A stretch of DNA of 64,000 nt, taken from the NCBI RefSeq assembly GCF_002954405.1, contig NZ_MQWC01000004.1, forward strand, positions 136,318 to 200,317, given 5' to 3'. This document shows, in pieces, positions 28,664 through 37,198 of this stretch. The notes beneath the pieces are model-generated. The model was not told where the DNA came from. It did no database searches and saw only the letters and a list, made by a program, of their open reading frames with translations. The translations under genes and the position numbers were made by a program. Origin of the DNA: Salinibacter sp. 10B (lineage in GTDB: Bacteria > Bacteroidota > Rhodothermia > Rhodothermales > Salinibacteraceae). The number at the start of each line of letters is the position of its first letter. The stretch's first letter is position 1.

Positions 28664-29488
28664 ATGGTTCACATGAAAAGCCAGCGTGAAATTGATCGTC
28701 TCCGTGAGAGTGCGGACCTCGTCGGCCGTACGCTCGGAGAAGTGGCACGCCACATTGATGTAGGGGTTACCCTCGAGGAGTTGGATGCCGTTGCCGAAGA
28801 CTTCATCCGAACACACGGGGCTGAGCCTGCATTCAAAGGGTATCAGGTGGGGGACAACGTATTTCCCAACACGTTGTGCACGTCGGTGAACGATGCGGTC
28901 GTGCACGGCATCCCGGATGACTACGCGCTGCAGGACGGAGACCTGTTGTCGATCGACTGCGGTGTGAAGTTGGACGGGTACTACGGGGATTCTGGGTTCA
29001 CCTTTGGGGTGGGATCCGTTTCGGAAGAAGATGCGGCTCTCTGCCGAGCCACGTACGACGCACTACAAAGAGGAATCGGTCAGGCTGTTGCCGGTCGGCG
29101 GATTGGAGATATTAGTCACGCCGTCCAAACCCATTGTGAGAGTCGAGGGTATGGAATCGTTCGCGACTTGGTTGGGCATGGGATTGGGCAGAGTCTCCAC
29201 GAAGATCCTCAGGTGCCCAATTTCGGGGAAGCGGGCACGGGCCGCCGACTGAAGCCGGGGCTTTGCATCTGCATTGAGCCGATGATTAACCAAGGGACTG
29301 GGGAGGTCCAGACGGATGCCGACGGTTGGACGATCCGGGCGGTTGACGGGCGCCCGTCTGCACATTACGAGCACATGGTTGTTGTACAGGACGAAGAGGC
29401 TGAGGTGCTCTCAACCTTCCAGTACATCGAGGACGTTATCGAACCGCCTTACGAAATCGACGCTCTCAAAGAGAAACAAACACGCTAA
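28664..29488 (+). CDS. map: Methionine aminopeptidase, type I
   Basis: 274 residues from ATG 28664 ([20 protein letters not shown]). An in-frame ATG at 28619 would add 15 residues not typical of the family, so the start is uncertain. The enzyme removes N-terminal Met from new proteins. The five dinuclear-metal ligands are visible: the two Asp in [16 protein letters not shown], the His in [18 protein letters not shown], and the Glu residues in [11 protein letters not shown] and HYEHMVVV. Its stop overlaps the infA start by one base (TAATG), implying translational coupling. Confidence 0.97.
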   Translation: MVHMKSQREIDRLRESADLVGRTLGEVARHIDVGVTLEELDAVAEDFIRTHGAEPAFKGYQVGDNVFPNTLCTSVNDAVVHGIPDDYALQDGDLLSIDCGVKLDGYYGDSGFTFGVGSVSEEDAALCRATYDALQRGIGQAVAGRRIGDISHAVQTHCESRGYGIVRDLVGHGIGQSLHEDPQVPNFGEAGTGRRLKPGLCICIEPMINQGTGEVQTDADGWTIRAVDGRPSAHYEHMVVVQDEEAEVLSTFQYIEDVIEPPYEIDALKEKQTR

Positions 29489-29709
29489 TGGCAAAGGAAG
29501 AAGCCATCGAGAAGGACGGAGAAGTCATAGAGGCCCTTCCAAACGCTCAGTTTCGCGTCCGACTAGAGAACGGACACGAGATTCTCGGTCTGCTCTCCGG
29601 AAAGATGCGGATGAACTACATCAAGATCCTGCCGGGCGACCGTGTAAAGGTGGAGATGTCGCCCTACGACCTGTCGAAGGGGCGGATTGTCTATCGCTAT
29701 AAGAACTGA
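29488..29709 (+). CDS. infA: Translation initiation factor IF-1
   Basis: 73 residues, a single OB-fold protein that blocks the ribosomal A site during initiation. [33 protein letters not shown] and the [21 protein letters not shown] end are canonical. It overlaps the map stop codon by one base. The usual downstream partner rpmJ is missing, and rpsM follows after 88 bases. Confidence 0.98.
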   Translation: MAKEEAIEKDGEVIEALPNAQFRVRLENGHEILGLLSGKMRMNYIKILPGDRVKVEMSPYDLSKGRIVYRYKN

Positions 29710-29797
29710 GCGACTCGATTCCCGTATACGTCCTTTGGACGAGGAGGGGACAGCGTGTTCGACGTATGTGCTAGTATTCAATTGATTGTATTACACC

Positions 29798-30181
29798 ATG
29801 CCACGGATTGCAGGCGTTGACGTACCAGACCATAAGCGAGGAGAGATTGCGCTGACCGAAATCTATGGGGTCGGCCGCTCTCGTGCGAATAATGTATTGA
29901 AGGAGGCCGAGGTGAGTGTCGACAAGCGGCCTCGCGAGTGGTCGGAGAGTGAGACGAAGAAGGTGCGCCGCATCATCGAAGAAGAATACACGGTGGAGGG
30001 ACAGCTCCGTACCGAGGAGCAGATGAATATCAAGCGCCTAATGGACATTGGGTGCTATCGTGGTAAGCGCCACCGTGAGGGGCTGCCCGTTAATGGTCAG
30101 CGGACGCGCACGAATGCCCGTACCCGCAAAGGGAAGCGGAAGACGGTGGCGGGCCGGAAGCAGTCGAAAGATAAGAAGTAG
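29798..30181 (+). CDS. rpsM: 30S ribosomal protein S13
   Basis: 127 residues from ATG 29798. Four extra codons upstream do not belong to the family. S13 forms intersubunit bridges and contacts P-site t[22 protein letters not shown] and the basic C-terminal [20 protein letters not shown] tail are typical. It opens the alpha-operon part of the cluster. Confidence 0.97.
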   Translation: MPRIAGVDVPDHKRGEIALTEIYGVGRSRANNVLKEAEVSVDKRPREWSESETKKVRRIIEEEYTVEGQLRTEEQMNIKRLMDIGCYRGKRHREGLPVNGQRTRTNARTRKGKRKTVAGRKQSKDKK

Positions 30182-30240
30182 CGCCTGGACACGATCCGTC
30201 CCAAATTTTCTACATTTCCTTCGAGACGAGGCACTGAGTT

Positions 30241-30639
30241 ATGGCTAAAGGAGAAAAGAGCGGAAAGCGGGTTCGCAAGAAAAACGTTGTTGTCGAATCG
30301 AATGGACGGGCCTACGTAAAGGCCACGTTCAACAATGTGATCGTGACGATTACCGATCAGTATGGCAACACCATCTCCTGGGCAAGTGCGGGGAAGATGG
30401 GCTTCAAAGGAAGTCGTAAAAACACGCCGTACGCAGCGCAGAAGGCGGGAGAGGCAGCGGCACAGGAGGCCCATGATCTCGGCCTTCGCCGTGTAGATGT
30501 ATATGTAAAGGGACCGGGCTCCGGGCGTGAAGGAGCCATTCGGGCCATGTCGGAGGTTGGTATTGAGGTGGCCTCGATTCGGGACGTAACTCCCCTTCCG
30601 CACAATGGTTGCCGCCCTCCGAAGCGCCGCCGAGTCTAA
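30241..30639 (+). CDS. rpsK: 30S ribosomal protein S11
   Basis: 132 residues. S11 lines the platform near the E site and Shine-Dalgarno region. The [20 protein letters not shown] and [16 protein letters not shown] motifs and the C-terminal [18 protein letters not shown] are canonical. A 95-base gap separates it from rpsD. Confidence 0.98.
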   Translation: MAKGEKSGKRVRKKNVVVESNGRAYVKATFNNVIVTITDQYGNTISWASAGKMGFKGSRKNTPYAAQKAGEAAAQEAHDLGLRRVDVYVKGPGSGREGAIRAMSEVGIEVASIRDVTPLPHNGCRPPKRRRV

Positions 30640-30734
30640 CTCCTTTTTCTCGGGTATGTTGTGGAGCGGCACTGATGATGCGCTGCTCCGAAAATATCAG
30701 TCTGTCGTTCGAAATACGAAACTTGATTTGTAGA

Positions 30735-31337
30735 ATGGCTCGTTATAGAGGACCGAAACAAAAGATTGCCCGTCGCTTCAAGGAGCCCATATTCGGCCCC
30801 TCGAAGGCTCTTGAACGGAAGCCGTATCCGCCCGGTCAGCACGGGCAGTCGCGCCGCCGTCGCGAGAGCGAATATGCCGTTCAGCTCAAGGAAAAACAAA
30901 AGGCGAAGTACACCTACGGCCTTCTGGAAAACCAGTTTAAGAACCTGTTCGACAAAGCCTCCCGAACGCAGGGAGTGACAGGGGAAAAGCTCCTCATCCT
31001 ACTAGAGGCTCGTCTTGACAACACGGTCTTTCGCATGGGCTTTGCCCGGACGCGGCGCCAGGCCCGGCAGTTTGTGTCGCACCGACACATTATGGTCAAC
31101 GGTGAGATCGTGGACATCCCGTCCTACGAAATGTCGCCGGACGACGTGGTTTCCGTAAAGCCGGGGAGCCAAGACCTTGAGGTGATTCAGGAAAACGTGG
31201 AGCACCAGCAGCGGACCTTTTCCTGGATCGAAGTGGACCGTGACGAGATGAAAGGGAAGTTCATCGACTATCCGAACCGGCAAGAGATTCCGGAAAACAT
31301 TGATGAGCAGCTCATTGTAGAGCTCTACTCGAAGTAA
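30735..31337 (+). CDS. rpsD: 30S ribosomal protein S4
   Basis: 200 residues from ATG 30735 ([18 protein letters not shown]). The frame is open upstream but without homology. S4 nucleates 30S assembly and, in E. coli, represses the alpha operon. The S4 RNA-binding domain ([20 protein letters not shown], then [19 protein letters not shown]) is intact. It has no N-terminal zinc cysteines. A strong hairpin follows before rpoA. Confidence 0.97.
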   Translation: MARYRGPKQKIARRFKEPIFGPSKALERKPYPPGQHGQSRRRRESEYAVQLKEKQKAKYTYGLLENQFKNLFDKASRTQGVTGEKLLILLEARLDNTVFRMGFARTRRQARQFVSHRHIMVNGEIVDIPSYEMSPDDVVSVKPGSQDLEVIQENVEHQQRTFSWIEVDRDEMKGKFIDYPNRQEIPENIDEQLIVELYSK

Positions 31338-31375
31338 AATTCCCTGCGTCGGGGGCCTGCATTCCCCGCCGATCC

Positions 31376-31404
31376 GGCTCGGCCCGATTGTTCTGGGCCG
31401 GGCC
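31376..31404 (+). promoter_or_regulatory. GC-rich hairpin between rpsD and rpoA
   Basis: GGCTCGGCCC (31376-31385) pairs with GGGCCGGGCC (31395-31404), ten pairs with one G-U and a nine-base loop. No T-run follows. It lies in the leader of rpoA and might be a control or processing site. S4-dependent control of the alpha operon is known in E. coli, but a link here is only speculation. Confidence 0.4.
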
Positions 31405-31448
31405 TCTCGCATGACCCGATACTGATTTCAATTTGTTGACTCCTACGT

Positions 31449-32435
31449 ATGGATAACTACGGGCTTCAAATGCCGGACGGCGTTCAGGTCGAAGAAGAGA
31501 CCGACAAGACCGGTCAGTTTGTTATTGAGCCGCTTGAACGCGGATACGGCGTTACCATTGGGAATGCCTTGCGCCGTGTGCTGCTGTCGTCGCTGCGGGG
31601 GCTTGCCGTTACCGCCGTTAAGATTGACGGTGTCCAGCACGAGTTTTCCACCATCGACGGTGTGACGGAAGATGTCTCGGACATCATCCTCAATCTGAAG
31701 GAGGTGCGGTTCAAAGCGGATGAGATGCGGGAAGGGCATCTCCATCTCAGTCTTGAAGGTCCAGGGAACTGGACAGCCGAGGACATTGACGAGGCAACCT
31801 CCGACTTTGAGGTGCTCAACCCCGACCAGCACATCGCGACGATGGCTGAGGATGCGACGGTGAACGTCGATCTTCGTATCGGCTACGGTCGTGGCTATAT
31901 CCCCTCCGAAGAAAATAAGCGTGAGGATGATCCGATTGGGGTGATCGCTGTGGATTCCATCTTTACCCCGATCAAAAACGTCAAGTACTCGGTCAAGCCA
32001 ACACGGGTTGGCCAGAAGATTGACTACGAGAAGTTGATCCTGGATGTAGATACGGACGGGTCGGTTAGTCCGGAAGAAGCCGTGACGAAAGCGGCCTCCA
32101 TCCTGCGGGACCACGTCAACTTCTTTATCCAACTCGACGAAGAACCTGAGCCTGTTGTGGAGGAGCAGGAGGTCGACGAAGAGGTGAAGCGGATCCGCGA
32201 GCTGCTTGCCCAGCCGGTTGATGAACTCGACCTCTCGGTCCGGTCGCACAACTGCCTCAAGGCCGCCAGTATCAAGACCATTGGCGATCTGGTGCGACGC
32301 GAGGAGGACGAGATGCTCAAGTTTCGGAACTTCGGGCGGAAGTCTCTCCAGGAGCTGGTTGAAGTCCTCGATGAGCGAGGCCTTCACTTCGGTATGGATG
32401 TGGAGGAATATCTTGAAGAGAAGAAGGCTTCCTAA
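31449..32435 (+). CDS. rpoA: DNA-directed RNA polymerase subunit alpha
   Basis: 328 residues. The N-terminal domain dimerises and assembles the polymerase (ERGYGVTIGNALRRVLLSSL is the assembly motif). A linker rich in Glu and Asp leads to the C-terminal domain (about residues 255-315), which binds UP elements and activators. Its DLSVRSHNCLKAASIKTIGD keeps the DNA-contacting Arg. The gene is in its normal place between rpsD and rplQ. Confidence 0.98.
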   Translation: MDNYGLQMPDGVQVEEETDKTGQFVIEPLERGYGVTIGNALRRVLLSSLRGLAVTAVKIDGVQHEFSTIDGVTEDVSDIILNLKEVRFKADEMREGHLHLSLEGPGNWTAEDIDEATSDFEVLNPDQHIATMAEDATVNVDLRIGYGRGYIPSEENKREDDPIGVIAVDSIFTPIKNVKYSVKPTRVGQKIDYEKLILDVDTDGSVSPEEAVTKAASILRDHVNFFIQLDEEPEPVVEEQEVDEEVKRIRELLAQPVDELDLSVRSHNCLKAASIKTIGDLVRREEDEMLKFRNFGRKSLQELVEVLDERGLHFGMDVEEYLEEKKAS

Positions 32436-32513
32436 CTCCCCCGCACCGGTCTCTACCCGTGCTCCCGACGGGGCCTGACGACGTACTTTTTTCAATTCGT
32501 ATCTGTTGCGAGC

Positions 32514-33089
32514 ATGCGACACCGAAAGAAAGGAAAAAAACTTGGCCGCACGTCCCCACACCGCAAGCGGACGCTTCAGGCGCTATCAAATGCCCTGATT
32601 GAGAATAAGAACATCACCACGACGATTGCGAAGGCGAAAGCCCTGCGTCCGTTCGTGGAGCCGCTTATCACCCGGGCAAAGGACGATACGGAGCATAACC
32701 GCCGTCAGGTGTTCCGTCACCTGCAGAACAAGGAGACGGTGAACGAGCTGTTTGGCGAAGTGGCCGAGAAAGTGGGCAATCGTCCTGGCGGATATACCCG
32801 CATCATTAAGCTCGGTCAGCGCTCCGGAGACGGAGCAGAGCTGGCGCTCGTGGAGCTCGTGGACTACAATGATGTACAGCCGTCTGGAACGGGCGGCGGT
32901 GGCTCTGGTGGCACCCGTCGTGGAAGCGGAAAGGGACGGCGAGATGAAGGAGACGACACTGGTTCTGCTGATGAGTCGGCGTCCGACTCGTCCGAGGATG
33001 TCTCTGCTGACGCCGAGGAGGAGCAGGCGACGGCTACTGACGATGAGGGAGAGCCCTCAGACGAAAAGGACTCCGAGGATACGGCCTAG
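32514..33089 (+). CDS. rplQ: 50S ribosomal protein L17 with long acidic C-terminal extension
   Basis: 191 residues. L17 lies near the tunnel exit. The family core occupies residues 1-120 ([20 protein letters not shown] start, [20 protein letters not shown] near the end). It is followed by a Gly-rich hinge and about 50 residues dominated by Asp, Glu and Ser. Extensions occur in Bacteroidota L17, but the strong acidity here is notable and suits a high-salt cytoplasm. It is the last gene of the cluster, with a terminator 31 bases downstream. Confidence 0.96.
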   Translation: MRHRKKGKKLGRTSPHRKRTLQALSNALIENKNITTTIAKAKALRPFVEPLITRAKDDTEHNRRQVFRHLQNKETVNELFGEVAEKVGNRPGGYTRIIKLGQRSGDGAELALVELVDYNDVQPSGTGGGGSGGTRRGSGKGRRDEGDDTGSADESASDSSEDVSADAEEEQATATDDEGEPSDEKDSEDTA

Positions 33090-33120
33090 CTCACTCCCCG
33101 TACTTCGGAAGGGTATACGA

Positions 33121-33150
33121 GGCACCGAGATTCTTCTCGGTGCCTTTTCT
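33121..33150 (+). terminator. Intrinsic terminator closing the ribosomal protein cluster
   Basis: A perfect 10-bp stem, GGCACCGAGA (33121-33130) with TCTCGGTGCC (33135-33144), a four-base loop and TTTTCT directly after. This is the strongest intrinsic terminator in the window and lies just after rplQ. Confidence 0.9.
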
Positions 33151-33398
33151 GTTGATGGCGCGAAGAGACCGGTCTAGATAACGTCTGATCGGCGAGGGCG
33201 GCGGCTATCTTTCTCGTCTCAGCGTTCTGCACTAATCTCGATTCTACCTCTTTCGTCTCCGGATCCCGTATCCGATCTCTTGTCCGGCGACACGACGATG
33301 AACGGATACGGGTTGGAGTCTCTGGGGGAGAACATTACAATTGACTATGCGTGCCTTTGTGCTCGAATGCGTACGCTCTGTTGTTTCGTGCCCACCTT
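33151..33398. other. Spacer between the rplQ terminator and a phosphoesterase gene
   Basis: With the terminator this makes about 310 bases without a gene. It presumably contains the promoter of the phosphoesterase gene. I saw no clear promoter boxes and no other structure. Confidence 0.35.
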
Positions 33399-34019
33399 AT
33401 GCCGACCCTTCTTCTCTTTAGCGACGTGCATGGAGACCGAGAAGCGTGCCGCCGACTCGTCGAACAGGCCGGTCAGGCTGACGTTGTTGTCGGAGCGGGG
33501 GACTTCTGCGTGATGCGTCGCAACCTCCAAGCTCCGATTGATCTACTCAGTGCAATCGAAACCCCAACGGTACTTGTGCCGGGGAATGCGGAAACGGAGG
33601 AAGAGCTGAGAGCGGCTTGTGCGGACTGGTCTAGCGCGCATGTGCTTCACGGCGACGAGTGTACCCTCGCCGGGTTGTCATTTTATGGGATCGGTGGGGG
33701 GATACCGGTGACCCCCTTTGGGCCATGGAGTTATGATTTCTCGGAGGAGCAGGCGGAGGAGTTGTTGGAGGAGTGCCCTGAGGAAGCGGTCCTCGTATCG
33801 CACTCGCCCCCTAAGGGTGTTGTCGATCGAGACTCGAAGGGACAGTCTCTTGGTAGCACGACCATCCGATCCACGATTAAAGAGCAGTATCCGAGGCTTA
33901 CGGTCTGTGGCCACATCCACGGAAGCTGGGGACAGGAGGACAGCCTGGCCTCTACACCCGTCGTGAATGCGGGTCCAGAGGGCCTGTTTTGGGAGGTTTC
34001 GGGAGCAGGCCGGGACTAG
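33399..34019 (+). CDS. Calcineurin-like metallophosphoesterase
   Basis: 206 residues from ATG 33399 (MPTLLLFSDVHGDREACRRL). The frame opens 16 codons earlier but without family homology. The dimetal motifs are complete and in order: FSDVHGD, GAGDF, PGNAE, VSHSPPKG and CGHIHGSWG. Such enzymes hydrolyse phosphodiesters or phosphomonoesters in the cytoplasm. The small single-domain form resembles YfcE/MJ0936-type phosphodiesterases. The substrate is not evident from the neighbours. Confidence 0.9.
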   Translation: MPTLLLFSDVHGDREACRRLVEQAGQADVVVGAGDFCVMRRNLQAPIDLLSAIETPTVLVPGNAETEEELRAACADWSSAHVLHGDECTLAGLSFYGIGGGIPVTPFGPWSYDFSEEQAEELLEECPEEAVLVSHSPPKGVVDRDSKGQSLGSTTIRSTIKEQYPRLTVCGHIHGSWGQEDSLASTPVVNAGPEGLFWEVSGAGRD

Positions 34020-34180
34020 GTCTGCACGCACGTCAACACTCAGCTTGCCAGATTCGCTGGATGCGCGCACCTGGAAAACAATCCTCGAGAATAGAGCGAG
34101 GACAAATGCACACCCCTAGAAGGGAGGAAGACCGAGCATGGGAAGTGTCTCGTCCAATCCCATCGATTTCACAGTGTCTC

Positions 34181-34501
34181 ATGAATGTGCCCGCACCCGA
34201 ACGGGTATCGATTGACATCAAAATGCAACGGCTCAATATTGAGTGGGCCGACGATCACGTATCCACTTTTCCACTCGACGCACTTCGACAGGCATGCCCC
34301 TGTGCTGAATGCAAGGGCAAGTCCATTGAGCGAATTACGAAGCCCAATTTTCTACACATCTTCCGGCAAAAAAACCGCTGGACGGATGTAGAGGTCGAAA
34401 CGGCCGGAAGCGTCGGGCTGCGGATTACCTGGGACGACGGTCACAACGGAGGAATTTACCGCTGGGATCGACTCCGTGAACTCCAACCGCCGGAGAAATA
34501 G
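34181..34501 (+). CDS. DUF971 (GBBH-like N-terminal) domain protein
   Basis: 106 residues from ATG 34181. The whole protein matches the DUF971/gamma-butyrobetaine-hydroxylase-like N-terminal domain: a strand-rich start (MQRLNIEWADDHVSTFPLDA), then the Cys pair ACPCAECKGK and the end ITWDDGHNGGIYRWDRLREL. The Cys residues of LRQACPCAEC can bind metal. Stand-alone members occur near iron-sulfur and Mrp-type genes in other bacteria, though none is adjacent here. Function unknown. Confidence 0.85.
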   Translation: MNVPAPERVSIDIKMQRLNIEWADDHVSTFPLDALRQACPCAECKGKSIERITKPNFLHIFRQKNRWTDVEVETAGSVGLRITWDDGHNGGIYRWDRLRELQPPEK

Positions 34502-34634
34502 AAGGAGGGGAGGAAAAGTGGAGATGACGGACGGTCCTGAGAGGCTCGGTAACGGGAGCCAGGAGAAGCCTCAAGGGGAGAAGTGTAGGAACGGCAGGAG
34601 TATCCGGACTGGGAGAGGAGGATACGCCAACCCT

Positions 34635-35093
34635 TCAGGGAGAAGAGGCAGCAGACAAGACAGCGTCGAGATATTGGTCCTCCTTGGCACGCATCCTCTT
34701 TTGACCCTCGTCGGTTGCGTCGTCGTAGCCAAGGAGATGGAGGACGCCGTGGACGACGTAGCGGTAGGCCTCTCGCTCAAAGGTCGTGTCGAATTCCTCG
34801 TGACGCTCAGCTGCGGTGTCGAGGTCAACGTAGACTTCGCCTTCTACTTCGTCCGCATCCTCTGTCTCTCGAAGTGAAAACGACAGTACGTCGGTATTGT
34901 AGTCGTGGTCGAGATACGACTGGTTGAGGCGGCGCACTGTGTCGTGACCGCTCAACACGACGCTCACGTGTAGCAGCGAGGCCTCTTCGGCCTCCACCAC
35001 GTGTCGGATCAAACGCGTGAGGACCTCGTCGTCGAGAGCGAGAGACGAATGGTCGTGCTCAAGAGAGAGCGATTCGGAATAGGGGGAGGGCAC
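34635..35093 (-). CDS. ybeY: Endoribonuclease YbeY
   Basis: 152 residues. The zinc-dependent endoribonuclease is needed for 16S rRNA 3-prime maturation and ribosome quality control. The motif HGVLHLLGYDD (H115, H119) has Asp125 where many YbeY proteins have the third zinc His. Asp also occurs in Bacteroidota YbeY sequences as I recall them, so the enzyme may use it as ligand. The conserved VSVVLSGHDTVRRLNQSYL block is present. It follows the cold-shock gene by 41 bases on the same strand and probably shares its transcript. Confidence 0.93.
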   Translation of the reverse strand: MPSPYSESLSLEHDHSSLALDDEVLTRLIRHVVEAEEASLLHVSVVLSGHDTVRRLNQSYLDHDYNTDVLSFSLRETEDADEVEGEVYVDLDTAAERHEEFDTTFEREAYRYVVHGVLHLLGYDDATDEGQKRMRAKEDQYLDAVLSAASSP

Positions 35094-35134
35094 GGGGCAG
35101 AGGAGCGAAAGAAAAGTGGGCGTACGAGAGGCAG

Positions 35135-35449
35135 TTAATCCGTTGGGACCGGGTCGACTTCGGCCGTTGGGTCGATCTCGGATGGATCAACTTCAAAGTC
35201 GGGCTCGGTATCAGAGTCCGAAGAAGAAAGAGCCTCAGTGTCCCCGTCCGCAACGACGTTAGAAGCGTTCAGGCCCTTTGGACCCTCGTTCATTTCGAAC
35301 TGCACCTTTTGATCCGCCTGCAGGGTTTTAAAATCGTCGTCCGACTGAATATCGGAGTAATGGACAAAGACATCGTCACCATCGTCGGGATGGTGGATAA
35401 AGCCGAAGCCTTTCTTTGCGTCAAACCACTTAACGGTACTTTCGTGCAT
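35135..35449 (-). CDS. Cold-shock domain protein with acidic tail
   Basis: 104 residues. The first 67 form a cold-shock (OB) domain: [19 protein letters not shown] with RNP1 (KGFGFI) and the RNP2-like VFVHYSDI. Such proteins bind single-stranded RNA or DNA and melt RNA structure. The last 37 residues are a Ser/Asp/Glu-rich acidic tail absent from classic CspA. It probably heads an operon with ybeY, an rRNA-processing enzyme. Confidence 0.93.
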   Translation of the reverse strand: MHESTVKWFDAKKGFGFIHHPDDGDDVFVHYSDIQSDDDFKTLQADQKVQFEMNEGPKGLNASNVVADGDTEALSSSDSDTEPDFEVDPSEIDPTAEVDPVPTD

Positions 35450-35648
35450 CGGTAAACGGAAGGACTCTCAATTAGGAATCTACGTTTGGAGAAACAGCGG
35501 GAGAGTTTCCAGTCCAGTTGGGTTTGGGAAAGGAAAGGACAACTCAGCGAAGGGGCGAATCGTTGCCCCAGAATCTGGAGAGTATTAGAGCACCCACTGC
35601 CTCCGAAATATAGATTTGGATGAATAGCCTGTCAAGCCAAATGAGGGA

Positions 35649-37097
35649 TTAAGCATCCACTGCGTTCGGCTCAGGAGCGTACGGCAACTCAAACCAAAAT
35701 CGTGTCCCACGCCCCTTCGTACTTTCCACGTGGATGTCTTCGCCGTGAGCATGGATGATTTGCTGGACGATGCTGAGTCCGAGCCCCGTTCCGCCGCTGT
35801 CTCGGGCGCGGTCCTCATCAACGCGGTAGAAGCGCTCGAAGATGCGGTCGAGGTGATCCTCATCGATCCCTTGTCCTGTATCCACAACCTGGATCCGGAT
35901 TTTCTCGGCCCGTCGTTGGACCCGGCATCGCACGGATCCACTGCCGGTGTAGGCGATGGCGTTTTCGATAAGGTTGACCAGCACCTGCCGGATGCGAGAG
36001 CGATCCGCACTCACGAAAAACCGGGGAACGTCCGCCTGCAGATCCAAGTCTTTTTCTTCCGCTTTCGGACGGAGCATCTCAGTGACCTCATCCACCAGGT
36101 CTTTTAGGTCAAACGCCGACCGATTAATCAGGTCCTCGCGGTATTCGAGACGGGCGATGTCGATAAGGTCATTGAAGAGGTTCTGAAGCCGCTCCAGATT
36201 GGTGAGAGCCTTCTCTGCGTAGGACTTCCGCTGCTTTTCGTCGAGGCCGGGGGTCCCAAGCGCTTCAAGATATCCACTGATTGCGAAGATGGGATTCCGG
36301 ACTTCGTGAGAGACATTGCCGATAAATTCGCTCTGTAGTCGCGTCAGCCGTTCCAACTCATCGATCTTTTCTCGAATTGCCTCACCGGCGCGATTGAGGT
36401 TCTCGGCCAGGTCTTGAAACTCAGCGGCCCGCGAGTCAATGCGGATTTTGCCGGCAAACTTCCCGTTGGCCACGCGGCGGGCGGTTTCCCCAATGCGCGT
36501 GAGGGGCGTCTTAATCTGGTACGCCGCCACAAAACTCCCGATCAACGAGAGGATGAGGGCGAAGACCATTCCCAGCACGAGCACCACCTGTGATCGTTGA
36601 ACGAGGTGGTAGAGCGGCGGGGCCTGCTGGGTGATCTGGACAATAAGATCGGCCGTCGGGCGGTACAGGGCCGCAGTGAAGACGGTCTCTCCCTCGGCAT
36701 TCGAGGAGCGCGTGAAGCGGGCCGTTTCGCCGTTGAGACGCTGAAGGGAAGGGGCCCGGGCCAGAGAATCGCCCGACTGTGAAGGCCCGGAGGCACGGTA
36801 GCTTGTGTCCGACGTGACGACCGCCACGCGGAGATCCGTCAACTCCGTCAGGTTCTGTACAATATCATGGCGCCGGGCCGGATCGGCCTGTTCGACTTGT
36901 ACGGCAATGCGCTCCGCCTGAGTGCGAAGGGTTTGCTGCATGGCCGTTCGCATCTCTCCGCGAAGTACAAGCACGACATACAACGCGACCGCCGCGACGG
37001 CTATCCCAACGAAGAGGGCAAACGTAAGAACCATCCACGTCTGGGTGGAGGCGCGACGAGGCAAGAAAAAATCGCCAATTGAGCGAAGCACGGACAT
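35649..37097 (-). CDS. Membrane sensor histidine kinase
   Basis: 482 residues. TM1 is at about 22-45, a periplasmic sensor region at 46-168, and TM2 at 170-193. A HAMP domain follows, then the dimerisation domain with phospho-acceptor His264 in NVSHEVRNPIF. The ATPase domain has LVNLIENAIAY (N box), VVDTGQGID and GGTGLGLSIVQQI. This is the PhoR/WalK-like type. It lies 101 bases downstream of a response regulator on the same strand, with an intrinsic terminator in between, so the kinase may be expressed at a lower level than the regulator. The signal is unknown. Confidence 0.95.
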   Translation of the reverse strand: MSVLRSIGDFFLPRRASTQTWMVLTFALFVGIAVAAVALYVVLVLRGEMRTAMQQTLRTQAERIAVQVEQADPARRHDIVQNLTELTDLRVAVVTSDTSYRASGPSQSGDSLARAPSLQRLNGETARFTRSSNAEGETVFTAALYRPTADLIVQITQQAPPLYHLVQRSQVVLVLGMVFALILSLIGSFVAAYQIKTPLTRIGETARRVANGKFAGKIRIDSRAAEFQDLAENLNRAGEAIREKIDELERLTRLQSEFIGNVSHEVRNPIFAISGYLEALGTPGLDEKQRKSYAEKALTNLERLQNLFNDLIDIARLEYREDLINRSAFDLKDLVDEVTEMLRPKAEEKDLDLQADVPRFFVSADRSRIRQVLVNLIENAIAYTGSGSVRCRVQRRAEKIRIQVVDTGQGIDEDHLDRIFERFYRVDEDRARDSGGTGLGLSIVQQIIHAHGEDIHVESTKGRGTRFWFELPYAPEPNAVDA

Positions 37098-37160
37098 GCG
37101 AGGTATGCGAAGGCCAACTCAGCAGACCCGGAATGGAGGCGACCCGGGAGGACAATAAGA

Positions 37161-37192
37161 GAAAAGGGAGGACTCACTTCTGAGTCCTCCCT
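37161..37192 (-). terminator. Intrinsic terminator between response regulator and sensor kinase
   Basis: A perfect 11-bp stem, GGGAGGACTCA (37166-37176) with TGAGTCCTCCC (37181-37191), and a four-base loop. Read on the minus strand it is followed by TTTTCTC. It therefore stops transcripts coming from the response regulator before the kinase gene, wholly or partly. Confidence 0.85.
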
Positions 37193-37198
37193 GAGGCT

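Noticed and set aside
29710-29797. Possible rpmJ between infA and rpsM
   Set aside because: The gap is too short, and no Cys/His pattern of L36 is encoded in any frame.
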